Positions 40,176-49,934 of a stretch of 64,000 bases of DNA are shown in pieces. This DNA is from Effrenium voratum. Lineage: Eukaryota; Sar; Dinophyceae; Suessiales; Symbiodiniaceae. The position numbers and the translations under genes are program-made. The stretch is from positions 1-64,000 of the forward strand of contig CAUJNA010000194.1 in assembly GCA_963377175.1 (NCBI GenBank), written 5' to 3'. The notes under the pieces were generated by a model. The model made no database searches, had not been told where the DNA came from, and saw only the letters and a program-made list of their open reading frames with translations. Within the stretch, counting starts at the first letter, position 1; every line of letters starts with the position of its first letter.

Positions 40176-40712
40176 ATGCCGGACCAGGTGCCTTCATCAG
40201 TGCCAGACCTGATGGGCATTGTCTCCAGCATGACAGAAGAGAACCAAGCAGCCTTGACCGCCATGCTTACAGCCTTGAACGGACGGCCTCGAGATCCTTC
40301 TCGCCTGTTGCCAGAAGCCGCCCTTCCCACGGATGAGTCTTCGACCTTGCCGCCTGAAGGGGCGTCCATTCAAGACCTTCCAGAGCCTTGCACTGAAGAG
40401 CCGCCCTTGGTGAATCTCTTCGACCCTGCCAGGGCAGATAACTTTTTGTATCAGCCCTGCAGCAAAAGTGAAAAGCCTTGGGCCGACCAGCTCGCGCCCG
40501 AGCTGCCTCCCGAAGCCCCGCCGGCAGACTCAGCACCCGCGCCGGAGACTCCTCAAGACGCACTGCCGGCAAATCCAGAGGCCGCCTCAACCGAGGTACC
40601 AAAGCCTCGTCCTCAACGCCCCGGACTTGCAGACGATGCCCTGCCGGCCAAGCAAGAGGCGGCTCCCAAGGTGGCGCCCAAGCATCAACTGCTCAGCTGC
40701 AGGCCACGCTGA
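40176..40712 (+). CDS. Pro/Glu-rich accessory ORF of element A
   Basis: 178 codons from ATG 40,176. A short helical front (MGIVSSMTEENQAALTAML) is followed by a Pro/Ala/Glu-rich, probably disordered body. The element B ORF at 48,802 has the same plan (MVAENQNNPAFLQEIIRML, then a Pro/Glu-rich body with LLDFSDP against VNLFDP here). It ends just before the recombinase segment and overlaps its frame. Function is unknown. Confidence 0.45.
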   Translation: MPDQVPSSVPDLMGIVSSMTEENQAALTAMLTALNGRPRDPSRLLPEAALPTDESSTLPPEGASIQDLPEPCTEEPPLVNLFDPARADNFLYQPCSKSEKPWADQLAPELPPEAPPADSAPAPETPQDALPANPEAASTEVPKPRPQRPGLADDALPAKQEAAPKVAPKHQLLSCRPR

Positions 40713-40734
40713 AGGACAAATGCACTGCCGAATG

Positions 40735-41385
40735 GGTTTTGATACTCAAACTGGCAGCATGCTAGCGCAAGCCCTGGAAGCCTCGCAACACCCACAGATC
40801 CTTGTCGAAGCATCTCTGCGGAAATTTTCAGGGGGCGCGCTGTCGCAGTACCTCCGCGCCATCCGCCTTTTCCTCACCTTCGTAAATCAGTGCGTGGGTG
40901 ATTTGATGTGCCTTACCCTGGCCCATCTTTCAGATTTCATCGCAGGCTGCCATGTGTCTCAAGCAGAGGACCGCACTGCGCTCAAGTGCAGCGCAATCAT
41001 GATGAGTAAAGCCCTGTCTTGGTTTGCGCGCGTTGGGCAGATATCAAGCCTGTTAGACTTGATGGGTAGCCCCTTAATCAAGTCCTTCGCCTACAACCCC
41101 AAACCACACGATCGACGTGAAGCCCTGCCTTTGCCACTTGCTATACTTGCAGCATGGGAAGAACACATAGTTTCCCCCGCTTGCACGCCCGCCGTGGGCC
41201 TGTTACTAGGCGCCCTGCTTTTGTGCGCCCATTGCAGCCTTAGGTTTGGGGACACTCAGAGAATCAAGCCTTCCGCTCGTAACGAGCCAGGCGCGTCGCC
41301 AAGGCCACACACGCCCGCCCAGGCAAGCTCATCGGAATCACCGTTGCATTCAGCCTCAAAGAGGCTCTTTTTGCCTTGGCCTTGA
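40735..41385 (+). pseudogene. Tyrosine recombinase of element A, C-terminal half deleted
   Basis: The N-terminal SAM-like core-binding part is present (SLRKFSGGALSQYLRAIRLF), then MMSKALSWFARVGQISSLL and the start of the catalytic domain with SLRFGDTQRIK, which holds the first catalytic Arg. The His, second His/Trp and Tyr motifs seen in element B are missing: a deletion joins this region to the methyltransferase-like domain near 41,370. A frame change near 41,275 also occurs. Confidence 0.7.
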
Positions 41386-41935
41386 CTGCTTTGAGCCCTT
41401 TGATCTGGATGGAGACACTGCGCACGACATCCTGGATAACGTAGTCTTCGAGGCCCTTCTCAGACTCTGCTGGTCAGGAATCGTGGCCCTGATAATGCTT
41501 GCCCCGCCTTGCAAGGAATATTCCAGACTCAAACTACGCCCTGGCGGGCCCAAAGCCTTGAGAACGCCGCAGTACATGAACGGGGTCCCCGGCCTTTCGC
41601 CTTCGCAGCGTAAGAAACTGCTGGATAGCAAGACCATTCACGACCGCGGCAGAGCCCTGTTCAGAGCAGTGGTCTCCAAAGGAGGCGTAGGCATTTGGGA
41701 ACAACCGCCATCCGCCATGTCCTGGCTGGAAGAGGCTAACTTCCAAATGCTACGCGATCACCAATGTGCCCTGGTGTGGGTAGACGCCTGCAGGCACAAT
41801 AAAGCAAATCGCGGGCGTTTGGCTGCAACAGTTCGAAAATACAGGCCCTGGAGGCCCGTTGCAATCACTCATACAAGCACCGAAGCATTGCAGGCGTGAA
41901 AGAACAAGGGGTATACCTCAGCACTCTGACCGCTG
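41375..41935 (+). pseudogene. C5-methyltransferase-like domain of element A
   Basis: FEPFDLDGDTAHDILDNVVF, then LIMLAPPCKEYSRLKLRPGG with the PPC motif, and GVGIWEQPPSAMSWLEEANF. The motif I region is lost with the deletion. The end is frameshifted near 41,800-41,900 (QYLSTLTAEYP in element B against VYLSTLTAEYP here). It resembles the element B domain closely. Confidence 0.62.
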
Positions 41936-42236
41936 AATACCCTCCTTCCCTGGCCCTGCAACTTGCCCAGGTAGGCATAGGAAGGGTCAGCAAAACAGGT
42001 TCCTTCCGACAAACACTGCCATTGCACTCCGAAATCTCCAGGACCATCACACTGGCGCCTTGCAGGCTCCCGACCTGCGACGGAGCAGGAATGCACTCTT
42101 CCGCAGACTGGTGCTGTCCCAAGCCAGAACACCCACTGCAAGCAGTCGCCAGGCCCTGGCTGCATTGGATGCATGAGCGCAAATTGGTGCCACGAATCCT
42201 GAAAGCCTGGCAAATTTAGCTTACACGGCTCTAAAA

Positions 42237-44084
42237 TTGCCCTGCCCTCCAGACATGAGCCCCGAGGCAGGGCAGCCGTACAGACTCCACCTGCTGCAGG
42301 CCTTGGCCAACTCTTGGGGTGACCCAAAGAAGCCAGACTCCGCCCTGCCGCCGGATCTGGAAATCTGTGAGGGCAACTGGAAGATGGCCGAGGACGAACC
42401 AGAAACCGTGCAAAGCTTGCCGCGCAATGAAATTGCCAACAACTGGATTGTAGAAACCGGCCTTAGCATCGCCGAGGCTCGGGAAAAATGGCCCTTAGGC
42501 ATTGCCGTAAGCAAATTAAATGTCGTTTTTGCAGAAGGGAAAGAGCCCGCCTTGTCCTGGACAGCACCGTGTGCCAAGTGAATACCAGATGCCATCTACC
42601 AGAGCGCCTGAGCCTGCCAATGGCATCGGACCTGGCGCTGTCGACGCAGCCGGAGGACACTCCAGGCGCCTTCGTGGGCGCCAGCATTGACTTCAAAGCC
42701 GCGCACAAACAGGTGCAGGTCCGCCCCGAAGAGCATGGCCTTCTACTATTCGCCTTTCAAGGAAAACTCTATCACTATAGAGTGTGCCATTTTGGGGGCC
42801 GATTCTGGTGGCAGCGCACTGGCGCTTTTTTGCTTCGCCAGGTGCATGGGTGGCTTGGAAGCCCCACAAAGCCTTCCCTGTTGTGGACGACCTTCTGTGT
42901 GCACTCTTCCGAGATAGCGCGCCAGATATGTTTGCCTTGGTGGTGCTTTTCTTTTGCGCCATTGCGGCGCCAATTTCATGGCAAAAGGCGCAATTCCAGG
43001 ACAGCCTTGTTTGGTGCGGCTGGGAGATCAACTTCTCCCACGACACCATTCAGCTCGTGTCCGCTAAGCTGACCAAGCTGGACGCCTTGATCAAAGCACT
43101 GCTGGGGAGCAGACGGGTACTCCGCAAAACACTCGAGCAGTGCATAGGCCTGCTCATTTGGGCCACCAGCATTGCACTGCATCTGAGAAGGCTCGATGCA
43201 CTCGATACCGCCTCAAATGTGGTCAGCCTTCACTTCAGAGCATCCTTGAACAAGGATCTCAAAACCAGCCATAGCCTTCCCGGCTTGTGGATCACAGTGG
43301 GCTCCAAAATCTTGGAAATTTCAGGTCGCACCATGCACTGCCCTCAGGACATCCCGCGGGTGCCCGGCACTAGCAAACCCACGTGGGTGCGCATCGCGGA
43401 CCCCAATAACCCATATACTAGCCTTTCCAAGTCAAGCCAGCAATGCCTTACATGGCTGGCGTTGTGCTTTCAGCGCTCGCCCGTTCAGCCCTTGGCGCGG
43501 CCACACCAGCTGCAAGCACTGGCTGCCGCGGATGCGTGTGCCGAAGACGACTTGGTAGGGATAGGGGGCTGGGCAATCACATCCTCCAAGTGGTTTGGTT
43601 TGCCGAAACCTGGAACATGCGGGACATACGGGCCGTATGGCCTTGCCTTGTCAAGCCTGGGCAGCGGTACATCGCATGTTTCGAGACGCGGGCACAGTTA
43701 GCGCTACTGCAAGCAACCCACAGCCACATTGGTGGTGGGCACTACTCGTTCAGCATGCCTTCAGGCACGGACAATTCCGCAACGGAAGCAAGCCTTAACA
43801 AGTTGTTCACGACCTCCTGGCCGTTGCAACTTTTCGTGCAGTTAACAGCCTTCTGGGCTCACGCTCACAATGTGCTGCTGCAGCCGACGCACGTTCCAGG
43901 AAGGTGCAATGATTGGGCAGACGATCTCAGCAGAGGTCGGTTGGCCCGATTCAGCCATCGCCCTGAAAGTCGCATACGCTTCAGCCCTGCGGGCCTAGCA
44001 ATGTCAGGCCGAGGCATTCAGCTGTGTCCGATGGATGCGCCCTGGCGCCCGGAACACCTGGCAGCTGCCTCCAGCACTGCTTAG
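42237..44084 (+). pseudogene. Reverse transcriptase-RNase H of element A, frameshifted
   Basis: Segments lie in three or more frames. The palm has GASIDFKAAHKQVQV near 42,680-42,715 and FPVVDDLLCALF near 42,880, so both catalytic Asp motifs are visible; a small deletion (FSAYWWQRTG in B, FWWQRTG here) lies at 42,805. RNase H has AADACAEDDLVGIGGWAI, ACFETRAQLALL, GTDNSATEASL and DWADDLSRG. Frame changes are near 42,560, 42,800 and 43,590. The end at 44,084 matches the element B C-terminus (MDAPWRPEHLAAA). Confidence 0.75.
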
Positions 44085-44350
44085 CCAGCCTTATTTGCAT
44101 CCCAACATGCATTGCGACCAAATGGCCGTCTTCGCCCTGTCAGCCAGAACAACTGGCTGCGTCAGCCAGCCGCTTACAAAGCCGCTCTGACCGAAAAAAG
44201 TGCAGACCCTGAGCAACAGGCTGCTCACAGCCGCAAGCGTGCATTGTCACGCGGACATTTGCCCTGCCAGGTACAACCCCACTCTGAAGGGGGGGTGATG
44301 AGGCCGGCGGCCCAGCTGGCTCGCTTATACCGGGGTTGCCTGAAACACTG

Positions 44351-45013
44351 AAGGGGGGTCAACGCACCTCCTGTTCCAGGCGCACCAGTGCCCTGGAAGC
44401 AGTGCTACTTTCAGCAATCCCGGTAAAAAGAACTGCGGCCGCTTCGGACTTGCTTTGTTCTTTTGGGGGTTCATGTTTGGGTTCAAGCTAGGAGCAGTGC
44501 AACATGCCTTAACGCTTAGGGTTTCTTTTCCCTTGTGTTTAGGGCATGTTGTGAATCGAACTACGCGGTGGCCGTTTTGCTCCTAGCCTTGACCCAAACC
44601 TGCGGTTTCATTTGAAACCCACCCACCCACCCTGCACTGCCTTATACAAGGCTCTGCAAGTATAGGTCGCAGACGCTCTGCACTTTCGTTGGTGGTCTCC
44701 GGACCTCTTGGTCTCCGGACCAGGTCTCCGGACCAACTCTGGTCTCCGGACCATTCAGTCTCCGGACCTTGGGCGCGGGCACGCATGCCACGCCCTGCAA
44801 GCACTGCATTCACTTGCAAGGACACGCATTGTCTTGCCCGTTTTAGTTTCAGGGGGGGTCAACGCACCTCCTGTTCCAGGCGCGCCAGTGCCCTGGAAGC
44901 AGTGCTACTTTCAGCAATCCCGGTAAAAAGAACTGCGGCCGCTTCGGACTTGCTTTGTTCTTTTGGGGGTTCATGTTTGGGTTCAAGCTGGGAGCAGTGC
45001 AACATGCCTTAAC
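44351..45013 (+). repeat. B1-A2-B2 block of element A
   Basis: B1 44,351-44,513, A2 44,514-44,618, then 232 bp of spacer, then B2 44,851-45,013. B copies end AACATGCCTTAAC. The spacer contains a 44,693-44,770 array of the near-palindrome GGTCTCCGGACC. Confidence 0.85.
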
Positions 45014-45333
45014 AACATGGTTTGTGCGACAGAGTTTGCGCTTGCTCGTGCCAAGCCGGCTCACAGTGCCTTCCCCATTACGCCAAGCCAACCAACGTGT
45101 TGATCATTGTGTGTTTGCATCAGTTTTCACCCAAATGCACCACTTGACCCGTTGCTCTCGATATGGTGACCCGTTCAAGCAGCGTTGTTCAAGAAGAATG
45201 TGTCCTAACGTGCCGACAGCTTCTACAGTGGGCCGTTTGCCATGTTAACTTGACAACGCTTGATTCAATAGGTTCTGAGAGAAATGGCTGGGGCCATCGA
45301 ACTTTTCGATCTTGGCCCATCCCATGCAATGGT
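45014..45333. other. 320-bp gap between elements A and B
   Basis: No gene or repeat is recognised. It separates the two insertions and would be the pre-insertion host sequence. Confidence 0.5.
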
Positions 45334-45463
45334 GCTAGGGGTTTGTCTTTTCCCCTGTGTTTTAATCTTGGTTGAATCTTCGGCCGCGTGCCATTTCTGC
45401 TTCAAGCCTTTTGGTAAGGGACATGCCTGGAGGGTTTGACCCCTCTTTCGTTCTTTTTTGAAC
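45334..45463 (+). repeat. A1 repeat of element B
   Basis: It starts GCTAGGGGTTTGTCTTTTCC and ends TTCGTTCTTTTTTGAAC. The identical A2 lies at 57,328-57,457. The start resembles that of element A (GCTTAGGGTTTC). Confidence 0.88.
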
Positions 45464-45482
45464 TTCGCACGGCCGCGCCGCC

Positions 45483-45875
45483 ATGGCCTTTACCGCATTT
45501 GAGTTGTGCATGCATTTTGCATCATCTTTGATTTGGCAGTTCCTGGATGCAAGAGCCACGCATGCACTACGCGCCGTGGCATGGATCGCGCACACCTCCG
45601 TGCCCGACGACGCCCCGGCATCTACCACTCCTGCTGCACCGCGTACCTTCGGGTGCACTTCTTTTTTGACACCTGGCATAGCAGTCGGCATATGGGACTG
45701 CCTTACCCCCAGCGACCGCACCGCATTCCAGGCCACGGAGTGCTGGAACCACTCAGATCTGCGCTGGTTCACGCAGGGCCTCGGAGTGGTCCCCGCATCC
45801 GACTCAGACTCGGCATCCGACGAGACTTCCGAAAACGAAGCACGGCACCTGAACCGCCCCAGGCGTGCAGGGTGA
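45483..45875 (+). CDS. Small accessory ORF of element B in Kozak context
   Basis: ATG 45,483 in GCCGCCATGG, 20 bp after A1. The 130 residues start with a hydrophobic helix-like region (MAFTAFELCMHFASSLIWQF) and end in an acidic Ser/Asp/Glu tail (SDSDSASDETSENEA) plus a basic end. Its position and start context equal the element A ORF at 37,459, though the sequences differ. This may be the first translated ORF of the transcript. Function is unknown. Confidence 0.45.
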   Translation: MAFTAFELCMHFASSLIWQFLDARATHALRAVAWIAHTSVPDDAPASTTPAAPRTFGCTSFLTPGIAVGIWDCLTPSDRTAFQATECWNHSDLRWFTQGLGVVPASDSDSASDETSENEARHLNRPRRAG

Positions 45876-47366
45876 GTGCAGCATGCCTTTTTCTTTCGCT
45901 TGCAGCACAAATGCGCACCAGCTCAGCATGCTTCGATTGTGACCGCACCTGACTCGCCGCAGCGCAGGCCTGAAATTAACCACCCAAGCAATCAGGCGGC
46001 CTTCCGCCCAGCTGTTTCCAGCTGCACGCTTGCATTTGTTTGTGTTTTTCGTAAATGTGCCATTTCCACTTTTCAAAAGCAGCAGCATGCTTGCTTGCCG
46101 CATGGGTTCCAAGTCCCTGCCAGTGCAATTTTCAAGCTGCATGGACGTCTCACTCGGAGTACAAACGTCGCCGCAGGCTCAGCATGGGTAGCCTGTGACG
46201 CACTCGACTCATCCAGCGCATGCCTAAAATTAACCACCCAAGCTGTCAGGCGGCCACTCGCCCTTTTTTGCACTAGCTGCGTGCCTGCCATTTATAATGC
46301 CTTTTGTGAATGCATCGTGCATTGCCACCTCTCACGCGCACCGACTTGCGTGCATGACTCACATGTTGTGGTTTCCCGCCGGCCTGCCTACAGTGGACCA
46401 CGCTTGCACTCAAGCCCGCATTCACCTTTCAGGCACCGGCCTCAGATGCAGGGGACGCACCGCTGTTGCTCCTTTGCCAATTTTTGCATTATTCCAGCCG
46501 GGCCGCATGCCTTTGGCTAGACACATGCATGAGGCGCACCTGCGTGCCAACCTCATCCCAGCCGCTTGCCCCGCAGAGGCATGCACGGCAATTTACCCCT
46601 CGGCCGCACCGCAGTGCCCCGAGCGACGCCTCTGTTTGAGGCGCAGCTGCTTGCCAACCTCATTCAGGCCAGGCTGCATCGCGTTTGCAGGCCAGGCGCA
46701 TGCACAAGGCCGCGTGTCCTTGCATAAGCATGTCTCGCAAACAGGACTGGGTTGCCCCGCAGAGGCTTCCCAGCAGTCGGCCGCACCGCGTGTGCCCCGA
46801 CTCACAGGATCTTGCAATGTCTATACATCGCATGCCTGTCTCCTGCTGCCGAGCTGCAACGCATTTGCAGCCTCGGAACCAGGCCACTCTCTTGCGTACC
46901 ACCGTGTTCGCAAGAGCGGCCGGCACCGACCTTACACTTTAGGCGCCGCCGCCTTCAGGTCTGGTTGCACCGCTGTTGCAACCAAGGTGTGCGCAGGATC
47001 AACAATCCAGCTCCCCCTCAGCCCGCAGGCCCTGAGAGCAGCTGGCATATAGCAGCTTCATTGAGCAGTGAGTGCCCGTACACGCATGTACCAGTCACCA
47101 CTGCACGGCATTCAAGGTTCTGAAACCTTGCTTGCAAGCTCCGCCCGCAGGCGTAGCATAATGCAAGGCTCCGCTACGGAGTCCTCGCCAACGTTGACAT
47201 CCCGCAGGTATCACCCTCAGAGTCGCGACTCACATAGGGGCCAGCATCCCAGACTCTGTTCGCATAATGAGCCGCGTTTCGCGGTAGCGTATGCACAACG
47301 CATGCCCGCAGTGTATGCACATCCCGCAGCCGACCAGCCTGCAGTCAAATTTCCCGATCCGCACAC
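45876..47366. other. Element B leader, GCATGC-rich, no clear gene
   Basis: Open frames exist on both strands but lack motifs and overlap one another. The region is dense in GCATG and TGCAT words (see findings). It corresponds in position to the tandem-repeat leader of element A. Confidence 0.4.
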
Positions 47367-47681
47367 ATGGAACAGCATGAGATACTGGACGCAATGCATG
47401 AGACCATCGCAAGGAGCTACCTGGACTTGGAAATAGTCCTCGAAGACTTCATGTTCGTCTTGCACAGCATACGCTTCTACATGCGCATTGTGGCCTTCTG
47501 CATGGTCATGCTGACCCTGTTTGCATTTGCCGCCTTTTTTGCAAACCTTGCCCTCTGTCTTTCAGACAGAAGATTTTTTAACAGCATCAATGCTGCGAGC
47601 GCATCAGCGTGCCTCGACTTGGCACGCAGGATGACCATGCCTGGACGCATTAAAACACTACTGCCACTTGCTGTGTGCTGA
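47367..47681 (+). CDS. Small putative membrane protein ORF of element B
   Basis: 104 residues from ATG 47,367. Residues ~38-65 form a membrane-spanning-type stretch (RIVAFCMVMLTLFAFAAFFA), followed by a polar tail. The front is helical and acidic (ILDAMHETIARSYLDLEIVL). A similar segment occurs in element A at 39,305. The downstream ORF starts 469 bp later. Not recognised. Confidence 0.42.
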   Translation: MEQHEILDAMHETIARSYLDLEIVLEDFMFVLHSIRFYMRIVAFCMVMLTLFAFAAFFANLALCLSDRRFFNSINAASASACLDLARRMTMPGRIKTLLPLAVC

Positions 47682-48149
47682 CACCGTCCAAGATCACGGC
47701 TATGCACAGCCGGTACTAAGGTGACCGCCTGCATACGCGCCAGTCTCAGTGGATTGCCAGGGTTGCAGCCAATGCATGTTAAACATGCGGTCTCCGCAGT
47801 TGACTCAAGGTTCTAATCCTGGCCACCCTCCATTTCCGCTAACTAGCATGGCTCTGGTTGCAGAAGCTGACGCATGCCTTGACTCCATCGAAGATATCGA
47901 GGAACTCACCCCGCGCCAATGGCCCCAGTGCCACCGCGCAGACGCTTCGCCTTCCCGCATCCTGCAAGAAGGCTTCGCACAGCTGCTCGACAAGTGGACG
48001 CCGCCCAGAGCATCGAATTCGACTCAAATGCATCAATCGCATGGGGCATCTTTGCAACTTCTTGCTTGACATCCTCTGCATTTTGGGGGTGCGCGGCATG
48101 ACTTTTTGCATAGCACGCTTGAAATGTCAAATTTCGCTCTAGGCACAGC

Positions 48150-48656
48150 ATGCATACAAACATGCAACCGTGCTTAGAATTGCTTCGCGAGTGGGAGGCA
48201 TGCCTGATGATGGAGGACATAGCTCTCACCATCCGCTCCAGCATCGCGTTGCTGGAGAGCATCAACTCCTATGTCCACATGCTTCCAATGCCCCGCAGTG
48301 CGCATTTCTTGCAGTGGTCAGACAGGCATCACGAGTTGGCAGAGCTGGCCGACGAGTGGACTCAGTGCATGCCCAGCCCCTCGCAACCAGAGCCCAGCCC
48401 AGTTTCAGCCTTTCCGCCAGGCCTGCCTCAACCCGCCTCGCAACGCCATGCACCTTACTGCATCAGGTTCCAGGCCGATAATTTTTACGATAAAGCATGC
48501 AAGGCAACCCACGTGTGCAGCGTGCCAGATTGCACGGGAAATCAGGATTTCGAACTTGTGCAGCCTGTTTTTCCAATTTTCACACTGCATGCCTTGAAGA
48601 CACGCGCCCAAGGCGTGGACACTCCGCGGCATGCAGACGTCGACCTCCTCACGTGA
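48150..48656 (+). CDS. Accessory ORF of element B with Cys-rich C-terminal part
   Basis: 168 residues from ATG 48,150 (MHTNMQPCLELLREWEACLM). A helical N-terminal half and a Pro/Ser linker are followed by a part with CSVPDCTGNQDFELV. No known motif. The front resembles the element A ORF at 39,305. Confidence 0.4.
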   Translation: MHTNMQPCLELLREWEACLMMEDIALTIRSSIALLESINSYVHMLPMPRSAHFLQWSDRHHELAELADEWTQCMPSPSQPEPSPVSAFPPGLPQPASQRHAPYCIRFQADNFYDKACKATHVCSVPDCTGNQDFELVQPVFPIFTLHALKTRAQGVDTPRHADVDLLT

Positions 48657-48801
48657 GCCCTGTTACGCTGATAGCATCGCATGTTGCAGCATGTCCTGCT
48701 GTCACGGTCGCATGACCCATTTCTTGCCCGTGTCAGCCTTTTTTCTGCCATGCAGCAACAGTGCCCGCTTTTTACGCCTGCCTCGTCCAGCATCCTTCGC
48801 C

Positions 48802-49245
48802 ATGGACTTGCAGCGCATGGTGGCGGAGAACCAGAACAATCCCGCATTCTTGCAGGAAATCATCCGCATGCTTGCGCAGCAGCAGTCCGATGCAGGGTCA
48901 ATGCAACCAGAGGACGCATCCAACGCACCGGGTCCATCCAACACCGACCTCCTCGATTTTTCGGACCCGCATGTTGCGCCGGCCCCCGAGCATGCATCCG
49001 CAACAGCGGAGCCCAAGTGCAAGGCAAAGCCAGCAAGCTTGCTCCGCCCAGACCCACCGGGGCTCCCCGAAGACTGCCTCCCAGCGCATGCATCGGAGGT
49101 GAAGGAGTTAGTGGCGCTGGAGCCGGCTCCAGAAGAAATCAGCATGCCCGAGCCCCCGCCTGTCAGGGCACCGTGGGCTCAGCTCACTGAAGAAGAGCGA
49201 GAGGAGCAACTCGCTAGAGAGGAGCAGCCTGAGCATCCCGCATAG
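48802..49245 (+). CDS. Pro/Glu-rich accessory ORF of element B
   Basis: 147 residues from ATG 48,802 (MDLQRMVAENQNNPAFLQEI). A short helical head is followed by a disordered acidic body (TDLLDFSDPHVAPAPE) ending in a charged helix (LTEEEREEQLAREEQPE). Its counterpart is in element A at 40,176. The frame is open further upstream (48,631), so the start is a choice based on the element A match. Confidence 0.45.
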   Translation: MDLQRMVAENQNNPAFLQEIIRMLAQQQSDAGSMQPEDASNAPGPSNTDLLDFSDPHVAPAPEHASATAEPKCKAKPASLLRPDPPGLPEDCLPAHASEVKELVALEPAPEEISMPEPPPVRAPWAQLTEEEREEQLAREEQPEHPA

Positions 49246-49331
49246 AAAGCACGCCAGACGCTTTGCGCCGCAACCGCATAGACCCAGAACCAAAGCCAGC
49301 TGCAGAACCAGAGCCTGGACCCGCACCATGC

Positions 49332-49934
49332 ATGTACAAAGCACCGCCCACGGGGGCCAAATTCCCGGCATGCCGACCGCTCGACACGCCGCATAATTGG
49401 CCCCCACAAGAAGGCGACCCTCGCCATCAGCCGCCTCTGCATGGGTTCCCGTGGTCGCATGACGGGTCCTATTGGGCAAACTATTGGCACCTCCGCGAGG
49501 TGCCCGACGAAGCTACCCGTTGGCATCCCGCCACGCATTCCTACAGCATCGACCCAGCATATGCCGCCAACCAACGCATTGCGGCATACAGCATGCATCA
49601 CCCCGGAAACCCGGGTGCAAGTTCCCGTCCAACGCCACTACCCGAGATGCCAAAAAGGCAACAGCGGGCCGCATTTGTTCAGCAGCTGGAAGCATGCATA
49701 CGCATCCCCTCGGTGCGTCTGCCCCGCACCATGCGTCGCATGGAGACGCAGGGCCGCGGACTACGCATGTTGTACCTCGATGACAACCGCATCAGCTGCT
49801 GCCTGCCATGTGCAAATTCCGCATGCCCTTACGATGCAGTGTGCGGTCAATACGTGGTCGACACCTCCACAGATACGCATGACAGGCATCGCTGCAGCGG
49901 GTGTGTCGCGGACGCCCGCGACCTCAACCGCTGA
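49332..49934 (+). CDS. Accessory ORF of element B with Cys/His cluster
   Basis: The first ATG in frame is 49,332; ~200 residues. It is rich in Pro, His, Tyr and Trp (HGFPWSHDGSYWANYWHL), with a C-terminal cluster CCLPCANSACPYDAVC ... HDRHRCSGC that could bind zinc. It overlaps the start of the recombinase frame by 34 bp. Possibly a nucleic-acid-binding accessory or an upstream part of the recombinase product. Not recognised. Confidence 0.42.
   Translation: MYKAPPTGAKFPACRPLDTPHNWPPQEGDPRHQPPLHGFPWSHDGSYWANYWHLREVPDEATRWHPATHSYSIDPAYAANQRIAAYSMHHPGNPGASSRPTPLPEMPKRQQRAAFVQQLEACIRIPSVRLPRTMRRMETQGRGLRMLYLDDNRISCCLPCANSACPYDAVCGQYVVDTSTDTHDRHRCSGCVADARDLNR

Larger units (their letters stand above)
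37342..45013 (+). mobile_element. Element A: DIRS/Ngaro-like retrotransposon, internally deleted
   Basis: Split direct repeats: A1 37,342-37,446 equals A2 44,514-44,618 (105 bp, one difference). B1 44,351-44,513 equals B2 44,851-45,013 (163 bp, few differences). Between A1 and B1 are accessory ORFs, a tyrosine recombinase missing its C-terminal half, a methyltransferase-like domain and a frameshifted RT-RNase H. No gag remains, because the recombinase sequence joins the methyltransferase directly near 41,370. It is the same family as element B but clearly diverged. It cannot move on its own; element B could in principle supply the proteins if the termini are recognised. Confidence 0.8.
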
